Below, one piece after another: positions 44,804 to 57,389 of a DNA stretch of 64,000 bases. Origin of the DNA: Cryptomeria japonica (lineage: Eukaryota; Streptophyta; Pinopsida; Cupressales; Cupressaceae); assembly GCF_030272615.1 (NCBI RefSeq), contig NC_081414.1, forward strand, positions 525,575,637 to 525,639,636. Reading direction: 5' to 3'. Below the pieces are notes generated by a model that searched no databases, was not told the origin of the DNA, and saw only the letters and a list, made by a program, of their open reading frames with translations. Each line of letters begins with the position of its first letter. Positions within the stretch are counted from its first letter, which is position 1. Made by a program: the position numbers and the translations under genes.

Positions 44804-46925
44804 CTATCCTTTGTTGTGCTTCAAATGAAAAATAGACCCAGGAAGTGGAGGCATCCTTTACGTTCGGAGATGTGCCTTTGAATTGGTCGAAGAAGCCTAG
44901 CCTTGTTTTGGAAGATGACAATATTAATTCAATGGAGGTGGAGGTTGGCTTTGGTTAAAAGACCTTCCTACAAAGGTTTCACTCAATAGAGGGAAGATGC
45001 TTTATATAACATTGACTCCACCTCCACTACTTTGCTGGATAAAGGTTTCTCAATGGTTTATTACACCCGAGGTTTACATTTATAAGTAACAAAACTTGTG
45101 TGTAGCAATTGAGCCTATTTGGTTGACCACCTCACACCATATTTAATGAGGTCATAGGGAAGTTTTCGAATTATAGGCGAAGTCCCTTGAAAGTAGAGTT
45201 TTTATTTCTGTTGGAAAGAAAAAAATTATTTACGTAAGAAGCTTTTGTGAGGCAGCCGTATAAATTTTGGGAGAAGTGTATATGGCATTAGGAACATGGT
45301 TTTCAATATTGGAGAAATTGTGAAAATGTGCACTATATGTTTGTAGATTGTTCTGATTGGGTTATCCTTTTAGTGCAATTATTAGTGTTTAAGAGGCCAG
45401 TCTATTGTGCAGCACAAACAAATTTTTTGAACTTTAAAAATTCAAAATTAAATTTAGTCCTTCACTAACTTCCTTCAACTAATCATTATAATAATTATGT
45501 TTAATAATGAGCTAGAAGTGGTATAAATAGTATGCATCACCAAGAGATGTGAATGCATAATCAATATGAGATAAAGGAGATGTAGTCACATTTGTGAATT
45601 GTATTTCCATCAAATTAGGAAATACAAGTCACATATGAAACTTACCCAAGTAGATACATACCTAAGTAAGCTTATTCTATCTTAGGTAGACATATGCAAT
45701 AAAATAATAACTTAATGCAACACCACCCCATAAATATACCTTGAGTGGTTATGGAATGAAAGATAAATAGGTCTTGGAAAAAGTGTAGTCATACAAGGTG
45801 CTCATGTAAAGAATGAACCCCTCAAAGTAAGAGTAGGAGAAAAATCCATGAAAAAACTTTCTCAAAAGAGCATTATTCCCCACATCCTCCAAAAAATAAA
45901 GTATAGAGAAGAAAAAGAAGAGGACTAAGTAGCCTCTTCAAAATGATGTTTCTCATAGCCTTGAACCCCTGAAAGAAAGAGTAGGAGAAAAATCCAAGAA
46001 AAACTTTCTCAAAAGAGCATTATTCTCCCCATCCTCAAAAAAAAAAAGTATAGAGAAGAAAAAGAAAAGGACAAAGTAGATTCCTCAAATGATGTTTCTC
46101 ATAGCCTTGATAGAATTCATAAATGAAAACACTGAATGAAGTAGAGGTGTGGAATATGCTTCCTACACTAATCTATGAGAGGAGGTAATTGCAAAAATTA
46201 AACTAATTGTGTAATTATAAAAAATGAACATAAAAAAATAAAATATATTTGTAGGATGTAAGTCTTCACAACAATATCACAAACTAAAAATTTGGATTAA
46301 TTTTGGTAGTGTGATAATACCTACAAATTTGTTTTAATATTAAAACCTTTATTTCAAGTACTCAATAAATAGGTCAAATAGTACATGAAACCATCAAATG
46401 AGAATTATGAAACCATGAGTTAAAACCACTCAAAATACATTCGAATGTGTAGTTAGAAGTTCAAACATTCCAAGATGGGTCCATACACTAAAAATTCCTT
46501 TCACATATAAGTTTCTTGTAAATTATTCATTGACTTGGGTGCGCCATTTTGGCTTCATTATCTTAATTCAAAGATGTCCTGATAATATATGTCACAAGTT
46601 GGTCAACAAGTATAATTCTTCAAGCAATTCTTGTGTTATAGATGTTTTTGCATTTCCAATGTGAGATTTAATTTCTAGAGGCCATTACTTTTGACTTGGG
46701 AAGCTATTGGGATCCATTTTTTTAAAAAAGGGTACAGTTTGAAGAGATCTACATTTTGGGCACAAAGAACTAATGCCAAATAATCTAGAATATTTATTTT
46801 GGTTAAAAATGACATTTATATTCTAGAAATTGAGTTTTTCTATTTTATAGCCCAACAATGACATTTTTCATATTCTAAAAATTAAGGGCAAGGTTCAATT
46901 GCCTTTCATAACATTCTTCTGTTTA
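44804..46925. other. Noncoding region with one tandem duplication
   Basis: A+T-rich sequence with no recognisable gene. The only clear structure is a 148-bp tandem duplication (45814-46109). Some A-rich words resemble degraded transposon sequence, without identifiable homology. Confidence 0.6.
45814..46109 (+). repeat. 148-bp tandem duplication
   Basis: Units 45814-45961 and 45962-46109 both begin TGAACCCCT and run through AAGAGTAGGAGAAAAATCCA to CATAGCCTTG, with small indels. Confidence 0.93.
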
Positions 46926-49900
46926 TTAGACCACCACTTGAACTTTAATATGCTCATTGGCTTCATTAATGCATCTACAACATTCTAAAGTGTAGAATTC
47001 CTCTAGCATCACCCTCCCATCTTTTATCATGTCATGAAAGAAGAAATATTGGCTATTCATATGCTTTGTCCTCACATGAAATGTCCAGTTCTTTGCCAAA
47101 TTGATTGTCACATAGAATAGTTATAACACCTAATGTTAACCCCACATCTAAACATTAAGTAAAATGGGTCACTTATAAGCATGAGTAGACACCACATACT
47201 TTGCTTTTGTATTGGATAAATCTATTATTGCTTGTTTCTTATTCATCCAATTGATTATACCACCAAAAGTGAACATATCAATTAGTGGATTTCTTGCTAT
47301 CAACGTTCTAAGGCCAATCTATTTGAACAAATCTATGAATAGTCACCGAGTTCCCTATAGCATTCACATGATAATAAATGGAGTATTTGAAGGTACCCCA
47401 TAAATATAGGAAGATCTTCATTGCATCCCAATGCACTTGTTTAAAATTAATTATGAATCTACTCAAGCCTCTTGTTGTTCAAACAATGTCTAATATAGTA
47501 TAGGCTATAGAATATATTAAGTTCCTAACAACACTAGCATAAAATATGTAGGCCTTATCCTCCATCTCACTAAGAGAAGTTGGACTCTCTTTTATTGATA
47601 ACTTTGTTCCCATTGAAACGTGAACACATAATAGTATGCAAGTTGTCATGTTGAACCTCTCCAACATTGAGTTCATATACTTGCTTTCACCCAACCAAAG
47701 TTTTCTATAAGCTCTATCTCTTCCATTCTCCATACCAAGATAAACTTGGTAGCTTGTAAATCTTTCAACTCAAACTATGCTAGAAGTTGAGACTTTAATT
47801 CATAGATCATGTCTTTATCATTATTGAAAAGTAACATCATCGACATTTAACATGAAAACAAGGAAACAATCGTTGTCCATCTTAAAATAGATGCATTGAT
47901 TTGATTTGGATTTAAAAAAAATCTCAATCTCAAAACAAAGGCATTCAAATTTTGGTACAATATCTTGGGCAATTACTTAAGACCATACAAAGATTTTTTC
48001 AATTTAAAAACCAAATTTTCTTAACATTTTTGAGCTTAGTACTCTAGTTGTGTCATAGAAATTTATTCCTCCAAAGCATCATACAAGAAAATTGTCTTCG
48101 CATCTATTTTTTCAGCCTTATGTTAAAATTTGCAATAGATGATAAAAACTGAATGGATGGCAGTTTAGCAATTGGAGAAAAAAATTCACCATAATCAATT
48201 CCCTCAAACTGATAATATCCCTTTGCAACTAGTTTGGCTTTATACTTCTTAACATTACAATCAAAATGACCCATCTACAATCAATATGTTCTTGACCATC
48301 AAAGAAAGAGACTAAGTACCACATATGACTTTTTAATGCAACAATCTTCTCATATATAATCACTCTGAAACTTAAAATCATCCATACCCAATTCCCTCTT
48401 CATATTTCTAGGATCATCTTTGTTAGTAATAAAAGAAAAAATACACCTCTAATTTATTTGATTCTTGTCTATGTTGAGTGGATCTCCTCAAGAGTTAAGA
48501 TTGAGGTTCTCCCGCTCTTCAAAACTATGTGAGATTGAATCTTCCCTATCTTTGGGTTAATTGAACCAAATTTTTCTTAGACTATTATAGTGTGGAAGAA
48601 GGTTTAATTTGTCTAAAGATAACATTTCTATTATACCAAAAATTTCAGCCATAGGATCCCACATCATGCACCCTTTCACACCAACATCTTAGCCAATGAT
48701 ATACTTTTCACAACTTTGTCCTCGTAGATTGTGTCTCCCTAGGCACATGTGCATATGCTTCACAACCAAAGAATAAAAAATGTTTCAATGAAGGTTTTTT
48801 CACAACCATGCCTCATAGGTGGCTTACTAACAAGAGTTGATGTAGGAGAATTGTTAACTAGGTAACAAGCCAGGCAACTAATTCTACCAAAATAACGTTT
48901 TAAGCCAAATCTACTAAGCATACTCCTAATTCTCTCCATCGATATATCATTCTTTCTTTTTGCAACCCCATTATGTTGGAGGGTGTATGGATTTTCCTTA
49001 TGTGTATTATGCGATCCTTACATAATCTATTAAAATTTGTTAAGCAAAACTAACCACTATTATTATTTCTCAAAATCTTAATTTCATTAATTGTTTGATA
49101 TTCTACAAGAGCTTTATTTTTATTTTAATAAAGCTATTGAAATAATAATAGTGGTTAGTTTTGCTTAACAAATTTTAATAGATTATGTAAGGATCGCATA
49201 ATCTTAATTTCATTAATTGTTTGATATTCTACAAGAGCTTTATTTTTATTTTAAATGATTGAATAATTCATATTTATTTATAATGAAATACACCTATCTC
49301 CTTTTAATATAGTCATCAATGAAAGATACATAATATAAAAATTAAGAATTCAAAGGAACATTAACAACAACAAAAATATCATAATGGATTAAGTTCAATG
49401 CCTTGAATGATTTATGATAGCTAAATTAAAATTGAACATTGTTATGTTTTTTAATATAAACAATGCTCTTAAAATCAAATTCAAGATTGCAATCATTTAA
49501 CCCCTCAATAATATTTTTTAGGGCCCTTAGACTTTCTCACCTATTTGGCTTGTCCTTTGGTGCTAGAATATTGCTTTTTCAATTGGTAAGTCTCCAAATC
49601 ATGAGCACCCTTAAGAAACACAACCATCAAAAGTGAATGTAACACTCATCTTTATTATTAGTTCCAACATTAAACGTATAAATTATGTACATCTCTTCAC
49701 TTCATGAACAAAAATCCATGATATTGAATCATGTGTGTATCAAGATGAAATAGAGTGCCTATGAAAACATATTTGCAAGCACGATAACCCCTCTCACCAT
49801 CTTGCACCCTACACTCAAGAAAAAAACTTGCACATCCAAATGTATAGTTTTTGAGTCATACTAGAGATATGTAGTACACCATTGATTACCTTCATTGGTC

Positions 49901-50500
49901 CATCAAGCAATCAAATCAAGTTTTTTTCATGACCAAAAATCTTTAAATAAGATTCATATGCAAGATACACCTTCCCACCATTATATTCTTTATTTTTAAA
50001 ACCAACCCCAATGTGGCGTCAAATAAAAAGATGCACTATATTTTATCAATCACACCTCCAATGCATGTGTAACCAATGTCACAAGAAATGCATCACCATC
50101 ATCCTCAGAGGACTTTTCATACACGTAATCAAAATCATTCTTTTTCTCCTTGCACTTTCTTTTGAAATGACCATACTCTTTACAATTCTAACATTTTTCC
50201 TTAGTATCATCAAGATGTTTCTATCTTCGATGGGAATTAGACCTAGACTTGTCTCACTTCTTGGTCTCCTTACCTTTCTTTATCTACCTTTCACAAATAA
50301 ATAAGGCATCCTTATCAGAAGATTTTTTATTTTTATTTTTATTTTTTCACGTCTCTTCAAAAAATAACAATGCCTCTAACTCATCCATTTTCAACTTGTT
50401 CTTCATGCTTCCAAGAACCATAGTAAGATGGTCAAATCAACCGAGAAAAGAACATACAAATTTGTACATTGATTGTAATATTTTATCTTCACTTCAATAG
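46926..50500 (-). mobile_element. Old, heavily decayed Copia element
   Basis: Minus-strand traces appear in the right order for Copia. The gag zinc knuckle (C-x2-C-x4-H-x4-C with the first pair spanning a stop, then KEYGHFKRKC) is near 50150-50190. Integrase end traces (NPYTLQHNGVAKRKN) lie near 48960, reverse transcriptase traces (KAKLVAKGYYQFEGIDYGEF; IDAKTIFLYDALEE; MLNVDDVTF) near 47840-48240, and RNase H traces (LERFNM region near 47660; LAKNWTFHVRTKH near 47080). Many stops and indels are present. LTRs were not identified. An inversion-type rearrangement lies at 49010-49253. Confidence 0.75.
49010..49253. repeat. Inverted repeat plus direct repeat (A-B-A'-B)
   Basis: A 59-bp segment (49010-49068, starting TGCGATCCTTACATAATC) is repeated as its reverse complement at 49140-49198. 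The 53-bp segment between them (49075-49127, starting ATCTTAATTTCATTAATTG) recurs in direct orientation at 49201-49253. Arms and repeats are essentially identical. Confidence 0.97.
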
Positions 50501-52227
50501 AGTAGATCAAAGATCATATTGAGAGAATTTAGATGTTCAAACACAAAAACACTATCCTCAATCCTTAAGCTATGTAACTTTGTTATCATGAAAAACTTGT
50601 TTACTAGGTATTTAACTTGATAATCTACTATACCCTATTCCTATATTGTTAATAAGGTTATGAGTAGTCATCATGGAGCTACCTGAACTCCTAATTAAGA
50701 TACCTTATCACTATTATATTCTTATTTAGATATTTAGGTCGTCCTATATTATATAATTAGATATTTAAGTTAGTCTGGTGACATTCAAGACATTAGTAGG
50801 GTATATATAGGAGATTTTAATTAGTTTATTATTATAAATTTATAAATTGTTCTCTTCAAGATTGGAGATTTTAAGATGTTTCCTCTTCAAAGTGACTCAA
50901 TATCATCAAGTAATTACAAAATATCTAATATCATATATTATTTTCCTGTATAAAATACAAGTGGCATTAGAACATTATCTTGGCACAATAAAGACAAGAA
51001 ATAAGACATTTATAAAAAAAATGGAGATCATTTGGGGAAGTGCATATCTCTCTCATCTTGGCGAAATTTCCTTGTTATTTGGAGGGTTAATTGAATGTAT
51101 ATTGGATCTACTTCAATTTTTATTAGAGGCAATTTCAAGCATAATTGAAGTATCTATTTCACAATTAGGGTTTTCACCGAGTTCACTCCCAATGCTTCCA
51201 TTCCACATTTTTAATTTTTTCATGTAGGTTTAAATAAAATAATGTTTTTTACATCTACTATCTTTATTTGAAGGGGATTAGAGTAGATATGAGGAAGTTA
51301 GTAAAAAAATAGGGTTTCCACAATTTTTATTTTGTGTAATATATTGTTGGATCATTTTATCACCATGGTTGGGCTTGCAAGAGGCAAAAATAATTTTGTC
51401 ACACCTAAAAAATCACTAGAAATTGATGATATGGGAAGTGAGGAGATTGGATCCATAGATAAATCTATAATAGAAAAAAAAGGAGGAAACAAACTAAAAA
51501 TTTCAAGGATGAAACCAAGTTAGAAGTGGTGAATCAAATATAGGTGATAATAAAAATAATTGGTTCTCTTGAGAGTTTATGAACTCTAAGACAATGGATT
51601 CACATCATATTATTGGTGAACAATAAGGGACATGATGCTTTTGGGGCTAACTAAGATCCCAATACATCTTCTAAATAATTTATTCCTAAACATTTCACAC
51701 CAAAGATGCATATGAGTAACTTTTAAGGCAAGGATCCAACTAATTGGCTTTTTCAAACAAATAAATTCTTTGATCTTCATTATGTTCCATGCCAACAAAT
51801 GGTAGGAGTGGCATCTTTATACTTTAAACCAACCAACTCATTTGGTATCATTATTTATGTAAAGAAAAGAAAAAGAAGGGTTGTGTGGTCACATGGTCAA
51901 TTTTTCAAGAGAATCATTAATTATGGAGACAATTTGGATAGTTACTTTAAAACATTAAGGAATTATTTTTTAAGGGGTTCAAAGGACCACATGTCAATTA
52001 TGAGGTATGCATGTTCCAACCTAATTCTTTGTCCCAATAAATACTTATGGAAAGGAAGGTAGAGGAAATGTTTTTGGCCAACAAGTGACAAGTTTGTGAA
52101 CATAAGAGATAGGAGCTCTCCTAAACAATAACTACCTCATCCTATTAACTCCACAACACATTAAAGAGGAGAGAAAACAATTTATGTTTTAATTGTGATA
52201 GAAAACACAAGAAGTCATAAATGTGAT
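50501..52227. other. Noncoding region, no recognised element
   Basis: A+T-rich sequence with only short unsupported reading frames (the longest plus-strand ones are near 50847-51227 and 51799-52062). I do not recognise homology. The stretch may include the LTR or leader of the decayed Copia next door. Confidence 0.5.
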
Positions 52228-52336
52228 AAAAATACTATTCTACATTGAAGGTCTAAATGAGGAGGAAGAAGAGTAGTGATATGTAGAAAATGGTTATACT
52301 AGGCTAACATGTGCATCAACTTAGAATTAATCTCTT

Positions 52337-52395
<59 letters not shown>

Positions 52396-52528
52396 ATACA
52401 TATACATATACATGCCAAAAACATTATTCTACATTGAAGGTCTAAATGAGGAGGAAGAAGAGTAGTGATATATAGAAAATGGTTATACTAGGCTACCATG
52501 TGCATCAACTTAGAATTAATCTCTTTAT
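52228..52528 (+). repeat. Tandem duplication of a TG-microsatellite flank
   Basis: 52228-52337 and 52417-52528 are near-identical (both contain ATTCTACATTGAAGGTC and GAGGAGGAAGAAGAGTAG). Each runs directly into a (TG)n tract. The offset is 189 bp. Confidence 0.93.
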
Positions 52529-52529
52529 A

Positions 52530-52560
<31 letters not shown>

Positions 52561-52602
52561 ATATACATACATATACATATACATATACATATATATACAT
52601 AC

Positions 52603-52658
<56 letters not shown>

Positions 52659-52697
52659 ACATATATATATATATATGTATGCATGTACATATATATG

Positions 52698-52729
<32 letters not shown>

Positions 52730-53045
52730 TGTATGTATGTATGTATGTATGTATATATATGTATGTATGTATGTACATGTATGTATGTATATGTATGTAT
52801 GTATATATATGTATGTATATGTATATGTATATGTATATAGATATACATATACATATATATACATACATATTAATATATGTATACATATATATAAATACAT
52901 ACATACATTTATGTATATATACATATATACATACATACATACATACATGCATACATACACACACACATACATACATGCATACATACATACATGTATGTAT
53001 GTATGTATGTATGTATGTATGCATGCACAATACACACACATACAT
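52338..53045. repeat. Compound microsatellite (TG)n, (TATG)n, (CATA)n
   Basis: A (TG)n run at 52338-52393, then 52530-53045 with (GT)n, long (GTAT)n and later (ATAC)n, mutually complementary blocks. All reading frames across it, on both strands, are Tyr/Cys/Met/Val or His/Thr/Ile repeats and are artefacts, not proteins. Confidence 0.97.
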
Positions 53046-53663
53046 ACATCATTAAAATAAGAAGAGGTATGAATGGTTTTAACTTTAGTCTTCAAGGGAG
53101 AACAATCTGTCCCAAATCCAGACTTGGTTTCTTCTTCATATTATGTGTGATGTGATTGATTTAATGCATGCAAACGAATAGGATAAAGAGTGGCATTTGT
53201 AAAGTATACTGACATAAAACATGAACTAGAGAATTGAAATGCAAGACAAGTACAAAACTAGAAATGAGACACAAAGAAGAACCTATGAGAGAAAGTAGAG
53301 CCAAATTGGGCAAGACAAGGACATTAGGCACCTTGGTCCTAAAACAAGTTGCAAAAGATAGTGACATGAACGATCTCAAGAGGTCTCTTGACACCCAAGT
53401 CTTTTGGTTTTTCCCTAAACTTTGGATGACAAACATTATTTCAATATGCACAATTTGTTTGCCTATTTTGATTTTTGTCAAACCTTAGATTTGAATCTAC
53501 ACAAACAAAAAAAGAGGGGGAAATTGGTTGTGTTGCACAAGGGATTGCCTAAGTCAAACCTCATGTTGGTGTTCCCACTCCACAATAGCAATAATGATTG
53601 ATAAGGATTGTGTGCCCTTAGGGGAGCAAAGGAAAATGAATAAAATAAAATGACAATGATTAC
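53046..53663. other. Noncoding spacer
   Basis: No recognised gene or element. The open stretches on both strands near 53161-53488 lack any recognisable domain. Confidence 0.5.
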
Positions 53664-54317
53664 TGTTAGGGTTTCAAGCAGATCCGAAGCAAATATGAAC
53701 TAACAATTATATGCAGATTTAAATACAAAAGATAAAGAAATAAAACAGGACACAGATAACACAAAGATTTAACGTGGTTCACCCAGAATGGGTTACGTCC
53801 ACCATACACAGTCGTCCAATCTTTCTTATTATCCAGCAAAAATAGTACATCAACCTTACAATGCCTTAAGCATCCCAGCCACTTATAACATGCGTTTTTA
53901 GGGCAACAAACAAAGTCGGCCTTTTTAGGGTTTTATTACAATGTCGGTTTTCATCAACAAAAAACGACAAAATTTTTTTTCTCGAGGGCTGCCGCCCCCG
54001 AACCCCTGCTTTCTCGGGGCCCGGCCCGGCCCTGGACCCCGACGAGGATATGTGCTGAGTGTACAGTACTTTGCTGATCAGTCGCCACATTTCAACAGAT
54101 TACGTCATACACAAAACCCTATCTTGGATCTTATAATGAAGATGATGAATCCTTCAGGCATTATGATATCCACACAAAAGTATGATACTTGAATGTGCTT
54201 GATGCTGATATTCAAATTTTTTCTATGATATGTTTGTTTATCTACAATAGATGACTTGAAACTCCTGCACAAGATTACTCAATTGAATTGTTTGTATTAA
54301 GAACTTAGACTTTAAAA
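53664..54317 (-). mobile_element. Possible Copia-type LTR fragment
   Basis: Begins TGTTAGGG and contains AGATTTAACGTGG, then CACCC and TTACGTCCACC. A similar AGATTTAACGTGG block occurs about 170-190 bp from the equivalent end of both Copia LTRs in this window. No partner LTR, target duplication or clear far end was found. A GC-rich patch at 53980-54045 is embedded. The right limit is arbitrary (start of the Gypsy-2 LTR). Confidence 0.4.
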
Positions 54318-55102
54318 TGTAGACACCTAAAATTATCGTATCTAATTAAATAAATATTTTGTTTATTTAATTGTCTAAGCCTAATTCTTCTATTATTTAA
54401 ATGAATCTTTATTTATTTAATTAATTCATTTATCCTCTTCTAGCTTTATTTCTCATTTAAATAAATACATTTATTTATTTAAATTACCCTTTTCCCAAAT
54501 TAAATAAATATCTTCTTTATTTAATTGATCCCACTTTTTCTATTAATTAAATAAATATTTATTTATTTAATTAATTCATTAGCCTTTTCCACCTATGACA
54601 CATGTCATTCATCTCTTAATTCCTACACTACCTACCCTCTCATTATTTTCTTATTTCCTCTACCTACCCTCTAATCATAGCCGACCATTTATCTTTTACA
54701 CCTCTCAATCTTATCCCTCCATTTCTTATAGTGTCTTCTATATAAGGAGATGTTTTCTTCATTATCAACACTAACTAACTGACGGATCAATTGACTACAC
54801 TACGCTTTTGAACTTTCATATGCAGTCCTACTTGCAACCACATTTCCGTTCTTTGTTGAGCTCTTGTGCACATATAAAATCTGAGAGCAAATATATCAAG
54901 CAAGATCAATGGAGATAGGAAGAATGAAGATCCAAACCCTATTGGACATGTGATGGTATAATCTTTGTGATTTCATTTGATTTGCATTGTCTTAGGTAAT
55001 TTTCATATGTTATGGTGGATCTTTGTTGTTGTTAGGCTAGGGTTTTGTGGTTGAATTCATTTAGTTTTTCAATATTGTTGTTATCCATTTTCACCGTATA
55101 CA
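54318..55102 (+). repeat. Gypsy-2 5' LTR
   Basis: 785 bp from TGTAGACACC to GTATACA. The 5' half is rich in TTTATTTAATTAATT words; the TATA box is at 54739. Its start matches that of the Gypsy-3 LTR. The end is placed just before the primer-binding site. Confidence 0.8.
54739..54747 (+). promoter_or_regulatory. Gypsy-2 LTR TATA box
   Basis: TATATAAGG, about 420 bp into the LTR and followed by GAGATG, at the expected U3/R position. Gypsy-3 has the analogous CTATAAATGGAGG. Confidence 0.7.
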
Positions 55103-55105
55103 TTC

Positions 55106-55123
55106 TGGCACGCCCAGTGGGAC
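55106..55123 (+). promoter_or_regulatory. Gypsy-2 primer-binding site
   Basis: TGGCACGCCCAGTGGGAC begins with TGG (complement of tRNA 3' CCA), three bases after the LTR end, as expected for a tRNA primer. I have not assigned the tRNA. Confidence 0.7.
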
Positions 55124-55189
55124 TCTTGTCCCTTTTGCATTTAACATCTTTTATTGCAGATTTTGTGTTTTTGAAGTGGCAGATATGAC

Positions 55190-55500
55190 ATTTCTGACAA
55201 TATTTTGATATTTTCGCGTCTGTGTACTTTCAGATTGCGTGTTTGATTTTCCGCTGCGTCTGTGACATCTGGAATCGCATCTGCACCTTCGACAATTTTT
55301 TTTTTTTTTTTTGCAGATTCCAAGAAACGCGTCTGTGTTCCCTAGTCACGTCTGTGAAGTCTTCAGGCGCATCTATGTTCGGGAACCGCATTTGTGTTCA
55401 GAAACCATGTCTGTGTTAGATCTAATTGCGTCTACGAATTTATAAGGCGTTTGTGTTTCTGGTAACTACGTCTATGTGCAGTTGTTGCGTTTTGATTTCT
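55190..55500 (+). repeat. Gypsy-2 short-motif array 1 (GCGTCTGTG)
   Basis: About 12 exact or near copies of (c/a)GCGTCTGTGT in about 300 bp, all in the same orientation, spaced about 20-30 bp with unrelated sequence in between. Variants include CGCATCTATG, CACGTCTGTG and GCGTCTACG. Confidence 0.9.
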
Positions 55501-56659
55501 TTGATCTGGTTTTTCGTCATTCGGATTCCAAATCTGGTTTATATTGAGCTAACATCTTCAGATCTAGCTAACGAAATTGGTGCAACTTGTCTTGAAAGCA
55601 AAAGAAGAAAATAAATCGTTTTGTTGAAGGCCCCTATTTTCACAAAGTCTTTTGGATCTAAAATTTACCTAACTTGTGTGCTTGTAGGAAGGGGTGATCA
55701 TTTGAAACTACTAATAGATCTTTATTGCAAGACCTTGGCAAGGGTTTTTGATCTTTATTGTGTGCCTTATTTTCAAAGACTAGCAAACACTTCATTTGGT
55801 GCACTAAAATTGAATCAGTGTCTTTTGTGTCTTGAGCAATAGGCTCTTTTTGTTTCATCTTTAGAGGGCCTGTCTCCTCGTGTGGTCATTAGGACTACTA
55901 GTGAGGAGAGAATGACCCAAGTGGTAGTGAAGAAAACCCACCTCTTCCGAACCACTATAAACAATTGTATTCACGGTGAAAACTATGGATAACATGTGCT
56001 GATTAGTTCATACCGACACTATGTCTGCCCATAAACCCATTTGATCAAATTTATTTGATCAGTTGTAGGGCGTAACCCCTACCAGCTGGGAGCCTTCTGT
56101 ATTTACAGAGCTGAAAGTGCCGCATGTATGGCCACACAAGCGGATGCCCTTACTAGCACCTCTTTGTTTTAGAAGCCAAAATCCTTCTAGTTGTTGGGGC
56201 AGGAGGTCGGACCTCTGGAGTGGCCCACACACATACGGTTCTTAGTAGAGATACAAAGTTCACCACGAGGAGTTTTCGTGGGGACTGATGCTTGGCTGCC
56301 CCAAGAAGTGAGTGCCAAGGGTGGAGCCAATGGGGTCAAGCATCTAAGTATCCACTCTAAATAGCGTAGCCTCATGTGGAAATTAACAACTATTATCCTA
56401 GCCAGCCATAAGAATTGTGCTTCACTTATTTTAAAAATTCAAACATTCAAGACCAAACATTAAAAAATTGTGTCTTTTGTGTCTTCAAGTGTATGCAAAA
56501 CAATTTTACATCAAACAACACAGTTTTCTTTGAGTCATTTTGAGTCTAAACACTTGCAAACATTGAGTCTTCATCAGCACCGTGTCCTCTTGTCACGGAA
56601 AATAGTCAAACATTCAAATTTGGTCACAACAAGTCACTTCACAGATTGGGAAAATTGCA

Positions 56660-56900
56660 TAAAGTTTTCAGAAATGCGTCTGTGTCTGACAAAACCACGT
56701 TTGTGTCATATAACCACGTCTGTGAAGGGCAGAAACGCGTCTGTGTCTTTTGAGCAACATTGCACTTACAACATCTCAGAAACACGTCCGTGTCTGACAG
56801 AACCACGTCTGTGTCATTTAAGCGCGTCTGTGTCTGACATAATCACATCCGTGTCATTTAAGTGCACCTGTGAAGTATACAGGCATGTCTATGTTCAGAA
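56660..56900 (+). repeat. Gypsy-2 short-motif array 2 (GCGTCTGTG)
   Basis: About 10 copies of the same motif in about 230 bp (GCGTCTGTGTCTGAC, CCACGTCTGTG, AACGCGTCTGTG and variants), spaced about 20-30 bp, same orientation as array 1 and separated from it by about 1.1 kb. Confidence 0.92.
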
Positions 56901-57389
56901 TTGAAAAACTTTTACAGTCCAGCAAACAAGAAACAGTCAGTTTCAGACTTATTGAGCTTCCTAGCTATCTCTCTGGGTTTTTATCTAGCATTCAACCTAT
57001 CTTTGGGTCTCACAAAGTCCATCATTGCTCTACACCTTGCATTACATTCACATTTGTCTAAACTTGAGTCAAAAGGTCACTTGCTTGTCCTCATCATACT
57101 TTGTCAACACACTACATACAACAACATTTTGCTAAGTGGTCCCTCATCAAGGTCTATCACCTTTGGGTCTCATTTGGTCTTACTTAGAGTCAAGGTCAAC
57201 TTACCTCATCAAGAGAAACTATCATCTCTTTGGAAGTCACACCTACTCTACTACATATATACTTGGTCTTACAATTTGGACATTGCAAGTACACTTCAGA
57301 TTCATTTACATTCCATCCAACCCTTGGCCTTCCATATTCTTTCCATCTTTCATCATCTAGTCTTACACATCTTGGTCAAGACCTAGCTC

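Larger units (their letters stand above)
55124..57389 (+). other. Gypsy-2 leader
   Basis: About 2.3 kb of untranslated sequence between primer site and gag. It has motif array 1 (55190-55500), then a block with short hairpins (55860-56370), for example GAGGTCGGACCTC near 56203 and CCACGAGGAGTTTTCGTGG near 56258, then array 2 (56660-56900), then sequence with no recognised feature up to the ATG at 57390. Packaging or translation signals may lie here (inference). Confidence 0.75.

Noticed and set aside
51799-52062. An 87-codon plus-strand frame at 51799-52062 as a host gene.
   Set aside because: No homology is recognised, it is short, and it is surrounded by degraded A+T-rich sequence.
52479-53095. 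Long reading frames on both strands (up to 196 codons) across 52479-53095.
   Set aside because: They are translations of (TATG)n/(CATA)n/(TG)n microsatellites, open in several frames on both strands, with no protein-like composition.
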